Shown: positions 31,948 to 41,291, numbered from the stretch's first letter. The stretch: 64,000 nt of DNA from Sulfitobacter sp. OXR-159 (GCF_034377145.1 NZ_CP139707.1:1435001-1499000); one strand, 5' to 3'. Notes: generated from the sequence alone by a model not told the origin. Numbers and translations: made by a program.

Positions 31948-32412
31948 TCAGGCTGCGCGGCGTTGCAGCAGGGCAATGGCATAGCCGATCACCATGGCCA
32001 TGCCGACGTGCCCCACAAAAGACGACTGCGTGTAGGCCCCGAAATCCATCATAAAGCTGCGCCCCACCACCGGGGCCAGCAGCCCTTGGGCGACGAACCA
32101 CAGCACCAGCCCCGACAGCGCCCCCGACAGGACCAGCCCAAGCCGAGTCAGGCGGTGCACCAGCCAAACAAAGACCGAGAAGCCGACGATCCCAAGCGCG
32201 ATATGCAGCGCGAAGCCAAGCCAATAGGGCAGGGTGATCCCAAGGGCGATCTTGCCAAGCGCAACCACAAGGTTCGCCGGGGCGAGTGCGACGCCAAAGA
32301 GGAGGGGGGAGAGCAGCCAAGCATAAAGCTCGAAGGCGATCTCGCCCGCGAGCCCGGCCAGCAGGAGCGTGGGAATGGTTTGTTTGAGGGGCATAAGCAA
32401 AGTCTCTTGCAA
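31948..32412 (-). CDS. Small multi-pass membrane protein
   Basis: The 154-residue product has about four TM helices (TIPTLLLAGLAGEIAFELYA, LPYWLGFALHIALGIVGFSV, LGLVLSGALSGLVLWFVAQG, VGHVGMAMVIGYAIALLQRR). No family is certain. A shorter start at MPLKQTIP (six codons in) is possible. It stands alone between yaeQ and the CxxC protein. Confidence 0.68.
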   Translation of the reverse strand: MQETLLMPLKQTIPTLLLAGLAGEIAFELYAWLLSPLLFGVALAPANLVVALGKIALGITLPYWLGFALHIALGIVGFSVFVWLVHRLTRLGLVLSGALSGLVLWFVAQGLLAPVVGRSFMMDFGAYTQSSFVGHVGMAMVIGYAIALLQRRAA

Positions 32413-32513
32413 AAGGACAGCACATCGGCGCGGCCGCAGCCGGATGGCGCGGGCGCTATGCTGTGTAAGTGGAGGTAGGGGAAAGCGCCGGACCGAGGGG
32501 CCAAAGCGGATAG

Positions 32514-32545
32514 AAAAAGGCGCGCCACTATGGGCGCGCCTTTCA
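32514..32545 (-). terminator. Intrinsic terminator
   Basis: On the minus strand AAAGGCGCGCC-CATAGT-GGCGCGCCTTT is followed by TTTCTA, an ideal Rho-independent terminator downstream of the CxxC gene at 32548. Confidence 0.85.
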
Positions 32546-32547
32546 AT

Positions 32548-33114
32548 TTAAACGTCGAGCTTGTTATCGCCGCGCTTCCATGCCAGCGGCTGGAAAACTT
32601 CGTCGACCGGGGTTTCGGCCACGTGGTTGACGTAGTTCGACATGGTCTTCTGCGCCATGCCAAGGATCACGTCCAGCACCGCACGGTGGCTGTAACCTGC
32701 GTCAAAAAACGCCTGCATCTGCGCGTCGGAGACAAAGCCCCGGTTGCGCACCATCTGAACGGTGAACGTCCGCAGCGCTTCGAGTTTGGGTGTCGGCAGG
32801 GCGGTTTCATTGCGCAGCGCGTCGCTGATCTCGTCCGAGACCTTCATCATCTTGGCAATGCCGGTGTGGGCGGGCACGCAGTAGTGGCACTCGTTCTCGA
32901 CGTTGATCGACTGCCAAACCACGGTCAGCTCTTCGGCGTCGAAATCCGTCTCGGTGAATAGCTTGTGCAGCACCTGATAGCCTTCATAGGCTTGCGGGCT
33001 TTCGGCCAGCACCTTGTGCAGACCCGGCAGGCGGCCAAAGGCCTTTTGCGATTCCGCCAGCAGCGGCTTGGAGGCTTCGGGTGCGGAGTCTTGGTCGTGG
33101 GACGGGAATGTCAT
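32548..33114 (-). CDS. Carboxymuconolactone decarboxylase/AhpD-like peroxidase-related protein
   Basis: The 188-residue product (start ATG 33114, AGAG upstream; frame open to 33171) is all-alpha and has the AhpD-type CxxC motif with a following His: ENECHYCVPAHTGIAKMMKV. The family includes alkylhydroperoxidases and related antioxidant proteins. It is divergent from a TetR regulator at 33214 across a clear palindromic operator, so it is the main target of that regulator. Confidence 0.82.
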   Translation of the reverse strand: MTFPSHDQDSAPEASKPLLAESQKAFGRLPGLHKVLAESPQAYEGYQVLHKLFTETDFDAEELTVVWQSINVENECHYCVPAHTGIAKMMKVSDEISDALRNETALPTPKLEALRTFTVQMVRNRGFVSDAQMQAFFDAGYSHRAVLDVILGMAQKTMSNYVNHVAETPVDEVFQPLAWKRGDNKLDV

Positions 33115-33159
33115 GATCTCTACCTTTGTAAATCGTCGATATCCGTCATTTAGGCTTTC

Positions 33160-33199
33160 TTGAGCGATCACTCAAGTATATATTTGAGTGATCGTTCAA
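33160..33199. promoter_or_regulatory. TetR operator between divergent genes
   Basis: TTGAGCGATCACTCAA (33160-33175) and TTTGAGTGATCGTTCAA (33183-33199) are inverted repeats of each other across GTATATA, and each half is itself a near-palindrome. The arrangement is the classic double-palindrome for a TetR dimer pair, placed between the start of the CxxC gene and the TetR gene. Confidence 0.85.
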
Positions 33200-33213
33200 C
33201 ATATGGTGATTTC

Positions 33214-33786
33214 ATGCCCCGCAAACCCAACCACGACCGAGCCGAGTTGATCGACCGCGCCCGCGATCTGTTCTGGCGTCAGGGCTGGGCGGGCACGTCG
33301 CTGAAAGACCTCGAAGCGGTGCTGAAAATGAAGCCCGGCAGTTTCTACGCGGCCTTCGGATCGAAAGTGGCGCTGTTTGAGCTCGCCTTGGACAAATACG
33401 CTGAGGATGGGGCCGGGCGCTTGGCCGAATTGGTCGAAGCCCATGGCCCGATGGCTGCCCTGAAACGCTATCCCGAATTGGCGATTTGCCGTCAGGAGGC
33501 GCCGGCCAAAGCCTGTATGCTGTCCAAGACTTTGTTGGAGCTACAGGCGCATGGGCACCCGTTGGCGAAACGTGCCAGCGCGCATCTCATGGGGATGGAG
33601 GAACAGTTCGCGGTGCTTTTTGCACGGATGCAGCGGGACGGAGAGATTGCGGCGGAACATGATCCAAAGTCACTGGCCCGGCGCTATCAAAGCGATCTGC
33701 TCGGCCTGCGTGTCTCGGCCGAGCGGGAGGGGATCGACGCCCATGCCATCGCCCGCGAAATCGCGGAAGGGCTGGACCGGCTGTAA
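33214..33786 (+). CDS. TetR-family transcriptional regulator
   Basis: The 190-residue product has an N-terminal HTH (PNHDRAELIDRARDLFWRQG, TSLKDLEAVLKMKPGSFYAA, FGSKVALFELALDKYAE), then a ligand-binding domain with two Cys (LAICRQEAPAKACMLSKT). ATG 33214 is chosen since the upstream frame crosses the operator. It probably represses itself and the divergent CxxC gene. Confidence 0.92.
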   Translation: MPRKPNHDRAELIDRARDLFWRQGWAGTSLKDLEAVLKMKPGSFYAAFGSKVALFELALDKYAEDGAGRLAELVEAHGPMAALKRYPELAICRQEAPAKACMLSKTLLELQAHGHPLAKRASAHLMGMEEQFAVLFARMQRDGEIAAEHDPKSLARRYQSDLLGLRVSAEREGIDAHAIAREIAEGLDRL

Positions 33787-33798
33787 CCATAGACGACG

Positions 33799-34413
33799 CT
33801 ATTCGATCTGTTCTTCCAACATGGCGGTGATCTTGCGCCGTTGAAAGATATTGCGGATCTGATGCGCCATGATCCGTTCCGGCACAAAATAAGGCTTGCC
33901 GTCCTTCCATTCCGCCCGAAATTCATGGCGCGCGGCGATCAGTCTGGTGGTATGGCCATCCGCAGCCGCGACAGTGAGGTCCATCTGGCGGACCTTATCG
34001 AACAGGCCTTCGGTCCCAATGCGCGCTTCGGCGCGGCGCAACAGATCGAGAAAACTGCCGATATCGATGAATTCACCGCTTTTGATCGGCCCTTGGTTGG
34101 TGCGGGTCAGGGGGTTTTCCACATCGTTCAGCGCCACTTCTTCGCGTTCGGTGACCTTGACGTGATAGGTCTTATCCTCCGTCACGACCCGCGCCATGAC
34201 CTCAAGCAGATAAATCGGCTCGGCCCCCATATTGGTGACGAAACAATGGGCATTCTCATCCCGCGCGATAGAGCGGTTGATCAAGATCACCGGCTGCCGT
34301 TGCCGCCGGAAATTGAGCCATAGGATATGCAGGTAAGCCAGCCAGACCACCGCCGTGAAAAGACTAACCGCCACCTGCAACGTCGCGGAATTCTCTGCGA
34401 TCCAATCGAGCAT
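33799..34413 (-). CDS. Membrane-anchored hypothetical protein
   Basis: The 204-residue product starts MLDWIAENSATLQVAVSLFT and has one TM helix (LQVAVSLFTAVVWLAYLHIL), then a cytoplasmic or periplasmic beta-rich domain (QPVILINRSIARDENAHCFV, NMGAEPIYLLEVMARVVTED). I know no name for it. ATG 34413 is chosen since the TM helix follows; the frame is open to 34455. It lies divergent from arsR. Confidence 0.7.
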   Translation of the reverse strand: MLDWIAENSATLQVAVSLFTAVVWLAYLHILWLNFRRQRQPVILINRSIARDENAHCFVTNMGAEPIYLLEVMARVVTEDKTYHVKVTEREEVALNDVENPLTRTNQGPIKSGEFIDIGSFLDLLRRAEARIGTEGLFDKVRQMDLTVAAADGHTTRLIAARHEFRAEWKDGKPYFVPERIMAHQIRNIFQRRKITAMLEEQIE

Positions 34414-34510
34414 CCTTTGTCTTCCTTGCGAGTGCTGCCGGGGTCGCCAGACCAACGCGCGGGGCGGCGCTTCGTTGCACAGGGATTGACGCGACGCTTG
34501 ACCTGCCGCT

Positions 34511-34536
34511 ATTATATCAATAATTCACGATATATG
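34511..34536 (+). promoter_or_regulatory. Possible ArsR operator
   Basis: ATATC (34514-34518) and GATAT (34529-34533) flank the arsR start in an AT-rich island, TATATCAATAATTCACGATA. ArsR-family proteins bind such short dyads. No experiment or strong consensus backs it. Confidence 0.4.
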
Positions 34537-34863
34537 GATAATGAAAACGCTCTCCTAGCCTTCGCCGCCTTGGGCCAACCGACCCGTCTGGATGTCTTTC
34601 GCCTGCTGATCAAAGCGGGGGGCAAGGGAATGTCAGCGGGGGAGATCGGCGTGGCGCTCGACGTGCGGCAAAACACCATGTCCGCCAATCTGTCGGTGCT
34701 TGCCCGCGCGGGCCTGATCCGCAGCAACCGCGAAGGCCGCAGCATCCGGTATTTCGCAGATATGAACGGGCTGCGCGCACTGCTGGGGTTCCTTTTAGAG
34801 GACTGCTGCGGCGGGCAGCCAGAACTTTGCCAACCCCTGCTGGATGAATTGACCTGCTGCTAA
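34534..34863 (+). CDS. arsR: ArsR-family arsenical repressor
   Basis: The 109-residue product is a winged HTH ([60 protein letters not shown]) with a Cys-rich C-terminus ([21 protein letters not shown]). C-terminal Cys pairs bind As(III) in one ArsR class. It starts at ATG 34534, immediately upstream of acr3 and arsH, so it most likely represses them until arsenite binds. Confidence 0.9.
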   Translation: MDNENALLAFAALGQPTRLDVFRLLIKAGGKGMSAGEIGVALDVRQNTMSANLSVLARAGLIRSNREGRSIRYFADMNGLRALLGFLLEDCCGGQPELCQPLLDELTCC

Positions 34864-34892
34864 CCCTCGAAAATTACGCACGAAAGACCGCC

Positions 34893-35951
34893 ATGACCGA
34901 TACCGCACATCCCGCACCCGCTGGCCTTGGAGCATTTGAACGCTGGCTCTCGCTCTGGGTGGCGCTGACCATCGGGGCGGGGCTTTTGCTGGGCAATCTC
35001 TTTCCCGGCATCTTCGGCGCGCTGGCCGCGCTTGAGGTCGCCTCGGTCAACCTGCCCGTGGCGGTGCTGATCTGGGCCATGGTCTATCCGATGATGGTCG
35101 GTGTCGATTTCGGCGCGCTGCGGCAGGTGGGGGAGAAGCCGAAAGGGCTGGTGGTGACGCTGGTGGTCAATTGGCTGATCAAACCCTTCACCATGGCTGC
35201 CCTTGGGGTGCTGTTTTTCAACCATGTCTTTGCCGGGCTGATCCCGCCCGATGACGCGCAAGCCTATCTGGCGGGGGTGATCCTGTTGGGGGCCGCGCCC
35301 TGCACCGCGATGGTCTTTGTCTGGTCCAACCTCACCCGTGGTGATGCCACCTACACGCTGGTGCAGGTCAGCGTGAATGATGTGATCATGGTCTTCGCCT
35401 TCGCGCCGATCGTGGCCTTCCTTTTAGGTGTGACCGACATCACCGTGCCTTGGGACACGCTGCTGATCTCGGTCGGGCTCTACGTCATGCTGCCTTTGCT
35501 GGCGGGGTATCTCACGCGCGAACGGCTGGTGGCCAAGGGCGGCGAAGCGGCTGTCGACGCCTTTAAAGCCCGCGTGCAACCCTTTGCGATCATGGGGCTT
35601 TTACTCACCGTGGTGCTGCTCTTTGGCTTTCAGGGCGAGGTGATCCTTGACCGCCCGCTCGTCATCGCGCTGATTGCCGTGCCGCTGTTGCTGCAATCCT
35701 ACGGCATCTTTTTCATCGCCTATGGTGCTGCGCGGGCTTGGGGCATTCCTTTCAACGTGGCCGCCCCCTGCGCGCTGATCGGCACCTCGAACTTCTTTGA
35801 ACTGGCGGTTGCTGTGGCGATCAGCCTTTTTGGGCTGGGGTCGGGTGCTGCCTTGGCCACCGTCGTGGGCGTCTTGGTCGAAGTGCCGGTTATGCTGTCG
35901 CTCGTGGCCTTTGCCAACCGCACGCAGCATTGGTTTCCCGCCTCCAAGTGA
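34893..35951 (+). CDS. acr3: ACR3-family arsenite efflux transporter
   Basis: The 352-residue product has about ten TM helices and the ACR3 signature: [60 protein letters not shown] with the conserved Cys, and [19 protein letters not shown]. It exports arsenite. It sits 30 bases after arsR and 40 bases before arsH in a single transcript. Confidence 0.95.
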   Translation: MTDTAHPAPAGLGAFERWLSLWVALTIGAGLLLGNLFPGIFGALAALEVASVNLPVAVLIWAMVYPMMVGVDFGALRQVGEKPKGLVVTLVVNWLIKPFTMAALGVLFFNHVFAGLIPPDDAQAYLAGVILLGAAPCTAMVFVWSNLTRGDATYTLVQVSVNDVIMVFAFAPIVAFLLGVTDITVPWDTLLISVGLYVMLPLLAGYLTRERLVAKGGEAAVDAFKARVQPFAIMGLLLTVVLLFGFQGEVILDRPLVIALIAVPLLLQSYGIFFIAYGAARAWGIPFNVAAPCALIGTSNFFELAVAVAISLFGLGSGAALATVVGVLVEVPVMLSLVAFANRTQHWFPASK

Positions 35952-35990
35952 ACCTCACCCGATAACCCACTGCCGCCTAAGGAAATTCCC

Positions 35991-36701
35991 GTGACCGATA
36001 CGCCGAACATCGAAGAAGACCACTTCAACCCCATCGACGACGCCCGCCTGCTGTCGCCCGAGCGCGCCACCCACGGCCCGCGCATTCTGCTGCTCTACGG
36101 CTCGCTCCGCCCGCGCTCCTTCAGCCGCCTGATGACCGAAGAAGCCGCCCGCATCCTCACCCGTCTCGGGGCCGAGACGCGGACATTTAACCCCACGGGG
36201 CTGCCGTTGCCCGACGATGCCGCACCCGAACATCCCAAAGTGCAGGAACTGCGCGATCTGGTGCAATGGTCCGAAGGCATGGTCTGGTGTTCGCCCGAAC
36301 GTCACGGGGCGATGACGGGCGTCATGAAAACCCAAGTTGACTGGATCCCCCTGTCGCTGGGCGGGGTGCGCCCGACCCAAGGCAAGACTTTGGCCGTGAT
36401 GCAGGTCAGCGGCGGCTCGCAGAGTTTCAACGCCGTGAACCAGCTGCGCATCTTGGGCCGTTGGATGCGGCTGCTGACCATCCCCAACCAATCCTCAACC
36501 CCCAAAGCCTTTTTGGAGTTTGACGAGGATGATCGGATGAAACCCTCGCCCTTCTATGACCGGGTGGTCGACGTGATGGAGGAACTGGTGAAGTTCACCC
36601 TGCTGACCCGCGACAACAAGGACTATCTGCTCGACCGCTATAGCGAGCGCAAAGAAAGCGCTGCGGAGCTTTCCAAACGGGTGAACCAAAAGGCGATCTG
36701 A
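35991..36701 (+). CDS. arsH: ArsH, NADPH-dependent FMN organoarsenical oxidase
   Basis: The 236-residue flavodoxin-like protein has the FMN-binding [36 protein letters not shown] and the ArsH C-terminal part ([20 protein letters not shown]). ArsH oxidises trivalent organoarsenicals and may reduce other metals. The length and motifs are typical. It is last in the ars operon, GTG/ATG start with AAGGAAA upstream. Confidence 0.95.
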   Translation: MTDTPNIEEDHFNPIDDARLLSPERATHGPRILLLYGSLRPRSFSRLMTEEAARILTRLGAETRTFNPTGLPLPDDAAPEHPKVQELRDLVQWSEGMVWCSPERHGAMTGVMKTQVDWIPLSLGGVRPTQGKTLAVMQVSGGSQSFNAVNQLRILGRWMRLLTIPNQSSTPKAFLEFDEDDRMKPSPFYDRVVDVMEELVKFTLLTRDNKDYLLDRYSERKESAAELSKRVNQKAI

Positions 36702-36717
36702 CTGCTAAAACGCAAAC

Positions 36718-36742
36718 GGCAGGGCCAAATCTTGGCCCTACC
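36718..36742. terminator. Bidirectional terminator after arsH
   Basis: GGCAGGGCCAA (36718-36728) and TTGGCCCTACC (36732-36742) form an 11-bp stem with one mismatch, between convergent genes arsH and the aldehyde dehydrogenase. Confidence 0.75.
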
Positions 36743-36766
36743 GCATTATGCTACGCTAAAAAGCGA

Positions 36767-38206
36767 TCAGTCGTTGGACCAGCCCGAAACGGCTTTGACT
36801 TCGCAGAAGTCCTCGATCCCCCAAACGCCGCCTTCGCGCCCGTTGCCGGAGCGTTTCATGCCGCCAAAGGGCGATCCGGCACCACGGCTTTCGCCGTTCA
36901 TCTCAACCATGCCCGACCGCAGCTTGGCCGCCAGACGATTGCGCCGCGCGCCATCGCTGGACTGGACGTAGTTGGTGAGGCCGTAGACCGTGTCATTGGC
37001 CATCTCGACGGCTTGATCTTCGTCCTCGAACTTCATGATGGCCAATACGGGGCCAAAGATTTCCTCGCGGGCGATGGTCATGTCGGACGTGACATCGGCA
37101 AAAACCGTGGGTTTGACATAGAAACCGCGGTTCAGATGCTCGGGCCGTCCGGTGCCACCGGCCACCAGCCGCGCGCCTTCGTCGATGCCCTTTTGGATCA
37201 GGTCTTGGATCTTGCCCCATTGCGCCTCGTTCACGACTGGGCCGATGTGGCGACCCTCTTCGCTGGCGGGTCCGACTTCGACCTTATTGGCGACTTCGGC
37301 GGCCGTCTCGACCGCTTGGTCATAGGCGCTGGCTTCGACGATCATCCGGCTTGGTGCGTTACAGCTTTGGCCGGTGTTGTTCATCATATGCAGCACGCCG
37401 CGTTTCACGGCTTTGTCGTCTGCATCAGCGAAAACAAGGTTCGCGCCTTTGCCGCCAAGCTCCAGATGGACCTTTTTAAGCGTATCCGCCGCGTTCTTGG
37501 AAATCGCGATACCGGCGCGGGTGGAGCCGGTGAAGCTCACCATATCCACGTCCTCATGGCCGGTCAGGGCGGTGCCCACGGTCATGCCATCGCCGTTCAC
37601 AAGGTTGAAGACACCGGCGGGGAAGCCTGCCTCATCCATCATCTCGGCAAAGATCACCGCGCTCAGCGGGCTTTCCTCGGAGGGTTTCAGCACCATGGTG
37701 CAGCCAGCGGCGACAGCAGCGCCCACTTTCAGCATCACTTGGTTCATCGGCCAGTTCCACGGCGTGATCATCGCCACGACGCCAACCGCCTCATGAATGA
37801 TCCGGTCGTTCGGCGCGTGATCGCCCAAGGGCTTCACGAATTTGAAGTCTTTCGCCGCTTTGATAAAGTTCTTCAGGTGGCTGTAACCCGCGCCCCATTG
37901 CGAGCTGCGCGCCATCTCGATGGGCGCGCCCATCTCGGTGCTGATCGCTTGGGCCATGTCTTCGGTCCGGGACTTATAGACCTCGGCCAGTTTCTCCATC
38001 AGCGCGATACGCTCTTCGGGGGCGGTGGCCATCCAACCGGGCAGGGCGGCCTTGGCCGCTGCCACGGCGGCGTCCACATCCTTGGCCCCGCCGAGCGAGA
38101 TCACGGTGCAGGGCTCTTCGGTCGACGGGTTGATGACCTTATGTTCGCTGCCCTCAAGCGGGGCGACCCATTTGCCGTCGATATAGAAATCACGTTTTTC
38201 GATCAT
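36767..38206 (-). CDS. NAD(P)-dependent aldehyde dehydrogenase
   Basis: The 479-residue enzyme keeps the ALDH signature residues: MITPWNWPMNQVMLKVGAAV (Asn), SFTGSTRAGIAISKNAADTL, HLELGGKGANLVFAD (Glu) and NNTGQSCNAPSRMIVE (catalytic Cys), plus EEIFGPVLAIMKFEDED. The substrate cannot be read from the sequence. It is convergent with arsH and downstream of the stressosome operon on the same strand (176-base gap), so it could be cotranscribed under stress. Confidence 0.92.
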   Translation of the reverse strand: MIEKRDFYIDGKWVAPLEGSEHKVINPSTEEPCTVISLGGAKDVDAAVAAAKAALPGWMATAPEERIALMEKLAEVYKSRTEDMAQAISTEMGAPIEMARSSQWGAGYSHLKNFIKAAKDFKFVKPLGDHAPNDRIIHEAVGVVAMITPWNWPMNQVMLKVGAAVAAGCTMVLKPSEESPLSAVIFAEMMDEAGFPAGVFNLVNGDGMTVGTALTGHEDVDMVSFTGSTRAGIAISKNAADTLKKVHLELGGKGANLVFADADDKAVKRGVLHMMNNTGQSCNAPSRMIVEASAYDQAVETAAEVANKVEVGPASEEGRHIGPVVNEAQWGKIQDLIQKGIDEGARLVAGGTGRPEHLNRGFYVKPTVFADVTSDMTIAREEIFGPVLAIMKFEDEDQAVEMANDTVYGLTNYVQSSDGARRNRLAAKLRSGMVEMNGESRGAGSPFGGMKRSGNGREGGVWGIEDFCEVKAVSGWSND

Positions 38207-38381
38207 GCTCTGTCTCCGTTATTGGCCAAGCGGGCGTCTTTTTTGCCGCTTAGAAGTGTCCGGGAATCGCCGGCTCCCGATATGCCTAGGACAATTTTAC
38301 GGGGCGGAAAAGTTCAGAGGTGATTTTTGATCAAAAATACGGACGTGGCGGCCCGAAACCGGCGGGCCCACGGGGGGGCAC

Positions 38382-39518
38382 TTAGCCCTGTGCGGGGAAG
38401 CGGATCTCGACGCAAAGCCCGTCTTGGCCCTCGACCTTCAGCGTCGCTTCATGCTGAAAGGTGAGCGTGCGGATCATCCGCCAGCCCAGCGAATCCGACC
38501 GCTCGGGCCGTTTGGCATCTTCGGGAAGGCCGACACCATCGTCATAGACTTTCAGCGTCAGACCTTCATCGCTCTCTTGCGTGACCTCAATGGTGATCAC
38601 CCCTTTGTCGCGCCCTTTGAAAGCGTGTTTATAGGCGTTGGTGATCAACTCGCCCACGATCAGCCCGATGTCGACAGCCAGTTTGTTGTCCATCTTAAGG
38701 CTGGGGCAAATCAGCTTGATGCCGATGCTCTGGCGATCCCCGGTAAAGGCGCGTTCGGCGTTCTTGGTGACTTCATCCAGCATATCAGACAGATCAAGGT
38801 CGGTGCTGTCGGTTGAGCGTTGCATCAACTCATGCGCCTTGGAGAGCGCGCCGACGCGGGTTTCCAACTCGCGCAGCACTTGGCGGGTCTCGTCCTCTTT
38901 GGCTTGGCTCTTGCTCATCCGGATCAGCGCCACGATCAGGGCAAGGTTGTTGCCCGTGCGGTGGTGCAATTCCTGCATCAAGAGGTCACGGTCGGCAATG
39001 CCTTCGCTCAACTCGCGGTTCTGTTCGGTCAGCGCGGCGGTCGGGTCTTTGGCGTTATAAGCCTCCAGCGCCGCGAGGGCGTCGGCCTTGATCTGTTCAA
39101 CAGCGCATTGCGGTTCGGGCAGCAGAAACTCCGCATGGACCCGCGTTCCCTCTTGGCCGGTGTCCACATCAAAGCGGGCCGCGATACGTTGCACGCCGCG
39201 CAGGCCCAGCCCCATGCCCGTCTCCGACACGATGTCGCGGGTGGGGTCAAGCTTGTCTTCCTCGATGCCGCGGCCTTGATCAATCACTGTCAGGCCGAGG
39301 GCGGGCTTGCCATTGACATCCGTCAGCGAAAACCGCGCGCGGCCCTTTTGCCCATGCTCAATGGCATTGCGGCCCAGTTCCACAGCGGCGGTGACGGTGC
39401 GCGTCCGCTCGAAAGAGGTAAAGCGCATCGCTTCGGTCAGGGTCAGGGCAATCTGGCGCAGGGCCGCGATATCGCCGCCTTTTTCAAGGTTCACCGACGT
39501 GAGGTTCGTAGCTTTCAT
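38382..39518 (-). CDS. Hybrid kinase: anti-sigma-type ATPase domain plus HWE/HisKA_2 histidine kinase
   Basis: The 378-residue product has an N-terminal HATPase of the RsbW/RsbT type (AVELGRNAIEHGQKGRARFS, VIDQGRGIEED, GLGLRGVQRIAARF; residues about 40-125). Then comes a HisKA_2 dimerisation helix with the phospho-acceptor His in LLMQELHHRTGNNLALIVAL and a second HATPase (VGELITNAYKHAFKGRDKG, VYDDGVGLPEDAK). Two ATPase folds in one chain are uncommon. It overlaps the phosphatase gene by ATGA and is the final gene of the rsb operon, so it is probably the output kinase of the stressosome. Confidence 0.85.
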   Translation of the reverse strand: MKATNLTSVNLEKGGDIAALRQIALTLTEAMRFTSFERTRTVTAAVELGRNAIEHGQKGRARFSLTDVNGKPALGLTVIDQGRGIEEDKLDPTRDIVSETGMGLGLRGVQRIAARFDVDTGQEGTRVHAEFLLPEPQCAVEQIKADALAALEAYNAKDPTAALTEQNRELSEGIADRDLLMQELHHRTGNNLALIVALIRMSKSQAKEDETRQVLRELETRVGALSKAHELMQRSTDSTDLDLSDMLDEVTKNAERAFTGDRQSIGIKLICPSLKMDNKLAVDIGLIVGELITNAYKHAFKGRDKGVITIEVTQESDEGLTLKVYDDGVGLPEDAKRPERSDSLGWRMIRTLTFQHEATLKVEGQDGLCVEIRFPAQG

Positions 39519-40528
39519 CAGTCCGCGTCCCGTGCAATGCGTATGACCACGATGGAGGCGTCGTCACGCCCGCGAAATGCCCGGTCGAGCAGGAAGCCAG
39601 CGATCAAGAGCGGGGATTTCCACAATAGACCCTGTGGAAGATAGCTGTCGCGCAGGGTTTTCAACCCGTCGCTGTGCAGGATCATCAGATCCCCCGGTTC
39701 AAGGTCAAAGGTCTCTTCATAGCCCCGCGTGGCGCGTGCGCCAATCCGGCCGTCGCGGACCGGCAGGCGTTTGACCTCGCCATTGCGGACCCGCAGGGTG
39801 GCGATATTGCCCAAAGCGGCATAGCGCAGCACCATCTGCGGCTGCGCGATATGCACAAGGGCCGCCACCGCGCCGCGCTTGCCGATCAATTGCTCGGTCA
39901 CCTCACGCATCACGGCACCCGGCTCGCTGTTGAAGCTGCGGGTGGCGGTGACGGCCTCTGTCACCTCCAGCGATGCGGCTGCGGCCTCGGGGCCATGGCC
40001 CAAGCCATCGCAAACCAGAATATCAGTGGCTTTTGGCGTTTGCCGCAGCAGATAGTCGTCGCCGCATTCCTCTTCGTTCGGGTGACAGACCCGCAGGCCC
40101 ACGGCCTCGACCCCATGGGTCGCGCAGGGGGGGCTGTCTTTGGCAAAGCTGCAAACGATGGTGGTGCCGACCTCGGACCCGCTGAAGATGTCGAATTCAT
40201 CCGACAGACGGCGGATCGCGCCAAGGCCCAGCCCGGCGGAATCGCCACTGCTCATGCCGTCTTGGAACATGTGATCCATATCGCTGATGCCGGGGCCCCG
40301 GTCGGTAAAGATCATCACGATCTTGTCGCCCTTCCCCTCGGCCGGGGCATTGATCAGGGCGCGGCCTTTCTCGGCGTAGCGCAGGATGTTGGTCGTGGCT
40401 TCGGTGGCGACGATGGCCAACTCGTCGGTCCGGTGTTTCGGCCAATCGTGCTGGGCGGCCAGACGCCGTGCGGCGCGGCGGACCACGGCGATGGCGCTTT
40501 GGTCCTGAACTTCGACCCATTGTTTCAT
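39518..40528 (-). CDS. ATPase/SpoIIE-type (RsbX-like) serine phosphatase fusion
   Basis: The 336-residue product begins with an anti-sigma-type HATPase domain (ELAIVATEATTNILRYAEKG, FTDRGPGISDMDHMFQDG, GLGLGAIRRLSDEF). The C-terminal half is a PP2C/SpoIIE phosphatase (ILVCDGLGHGPEAAAASLEV and LMILHSDGLKTLRDSYLP with metal-binding Asp). In Bacillus RsbX resets the stressosome by dephosphorylating RsbR/RsbS. The added ATPase domain makes this a two-headed version. Start overlaps rsbT stop by ATGA. Confidence 0.88.
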   Translation of the reverse strand: MKQWVEVQDQSAIAVVRRAARRLAAQHDWPKHRTDELAIVATEATTNILRYAEKGRALINAPAEGKGDKIVMIFTDRGPGISDMDHMFQDGMSSGDSAGLGLGAIRRLSDEFDIFSGSEVGTTIVCSFAKDSPPCATHGVEAVGLRVCHPNEEECGDDYLLRQTPKATDILVCDGLGHGPEAAAASLEVTEAVTATRSFNSEPGAVMREVTEQLIGKRGAVAALVHIAQPQMVLRYAALGNIATLRVRNGEVKRLPVRDGRIGARATRGYEETFDLEPGDLMILHSDGLKTLRDSYLPQGLLWKSPLLIAGFLLDRAFRGRDDASIVVIRIARDAD

Positions 40529-40965
40529 AGGTTCACACTCATCATCACGCTGGTGCCCCCGCCGACGGCGGTGCGGATTTCAAATTTCTTGGCCAGCCGC
40601 TGTGCGCCGCCCAAACCACGGCCAAGGCCGCCGCCCGAAGTATAGCCGTCCGTCAGGGCCAGTGCCACGTCCTCGATCCCCGGTCCCTTGTCCCAACAAA
40701 CCACGCTAAGCTGCTTGGCCTTCGGATCGACATAGATGGAAAATTCACCTCCGCCAGCGTGAACGATCGCATTGCGGGCGATTTCGCTGACGGCGGTGGC
40801 GAAACGTGTGACATTCAGCGCCGAGGCGCCGTGTTCTTTCATGTAGCGCGCCACGGCTTGGCGCACCGTCACCGCGTCACCGCTGGTATTTAGTTTGAAC
40901 TGAGAGAGAAGAACCTGCGCCCCAAGGTCCTTTTCGTCAAACGCGGCGTAGCTGGGCAAGGGCAT
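40525..40965 (-). CDS. rsbT: RsbT-like serine/threonine kinase (switch kinase)
   Basis: The 146-residue product is a single GHKL ATPase domain: ATAVSEIARNAIVHAGGGEF (N box), VVCWDKGPGIEDVALAL (G1), GLGRGLGGAQRLAKKF (G2). RsbT phosphorylates the STAS domains of RsbR and RsbS and is released to activate a partner. It overlaps rsbS by 29 bases and the phosphatase gene by four, so all are produced as a coupled unit. Confidence 0.9.
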   Translation of the reverse strand: MPLPSYAAFDEKDLGAQVLLSQFKLNTSGDAVTVRQAVARYMKEHGASALNVTRFATAVSEIARNAIVHAGGGEFSIYVDPKAKQLSVVCWDKGPGIEDVALALTDGYTSGGGLGRGLGGAQRLAKKFEIRTAVGGGTSVMMSVNL

Positions 40966-41290
40966 GGGTCAGGCTTAACGCGGTGCGAATTTCCGGCAGG
41001 TACATGCCAAGCTCGACCAACGTGACCGCCACCGTGGGGCGCATGCCGACAACATAGGTATCCGCCGCCAGCAGACGGGAAATCCCCGCCAACTGCGCGA
41101 TCACACGGCCCACGAAAGTGTCGACAATCTCAAGCGCTGAGATATCGAGGATCACCCCGTCGATGCGGTTCTCGGATATTTTGTTCGACAACCGGTCTTG
41201 AAGCTCCAAGATCTCGGTGTCCGTGATGTCATCCTGTATCGAAACGAGGAGCGCATGTTCGACCAGATTAATCGACGTGACACCGGCCAC
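40937..41290 (-). CDS. rsbS: RsbS-like STAS scaffold protein
   Basis: The 117-residue product is a lone STAS domain: INLVEHALLVSIQDDITDTE, GVILDISALEIVDTFVGRVI, YVVGMRPTVAVTLVELGMYL. In Bacillus RsbS the phospho-site is the Ser of an IDSF-type motif; here the same place reads VDTF, so a Thr is predicted to be phosphorylated. One base separates it from rsbR. Confidence 0.9.
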   Translation of the reverse strand: MAGVTSINLVEHALLVSIQDDITDTEILELQDRLSNKISENRIDGVILDISALEIVDTFVGRVIAQLAGISRLLAADTYVVGMRPTVAVTLVELGMYLPEIRTALSLTHALAQLRRV

Positions 41291-41291
41291 C

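Noticed and set aside
37013..38323. Plus-strand 436-codon frame opposite the aldehyde dehydrogenase
   Set aside because: Shadow of the aldehyde dehydrogenase coding strand in GC-rich DNA; no recognisable motifs, while the minus strand has all ALDH signatures.
39674..40645. Plus-strand frame opposite the SpoIIE-type phosphatase
   Set aside because: Antisense shadow of a gene with clear phosphatase and ATPase motifs.
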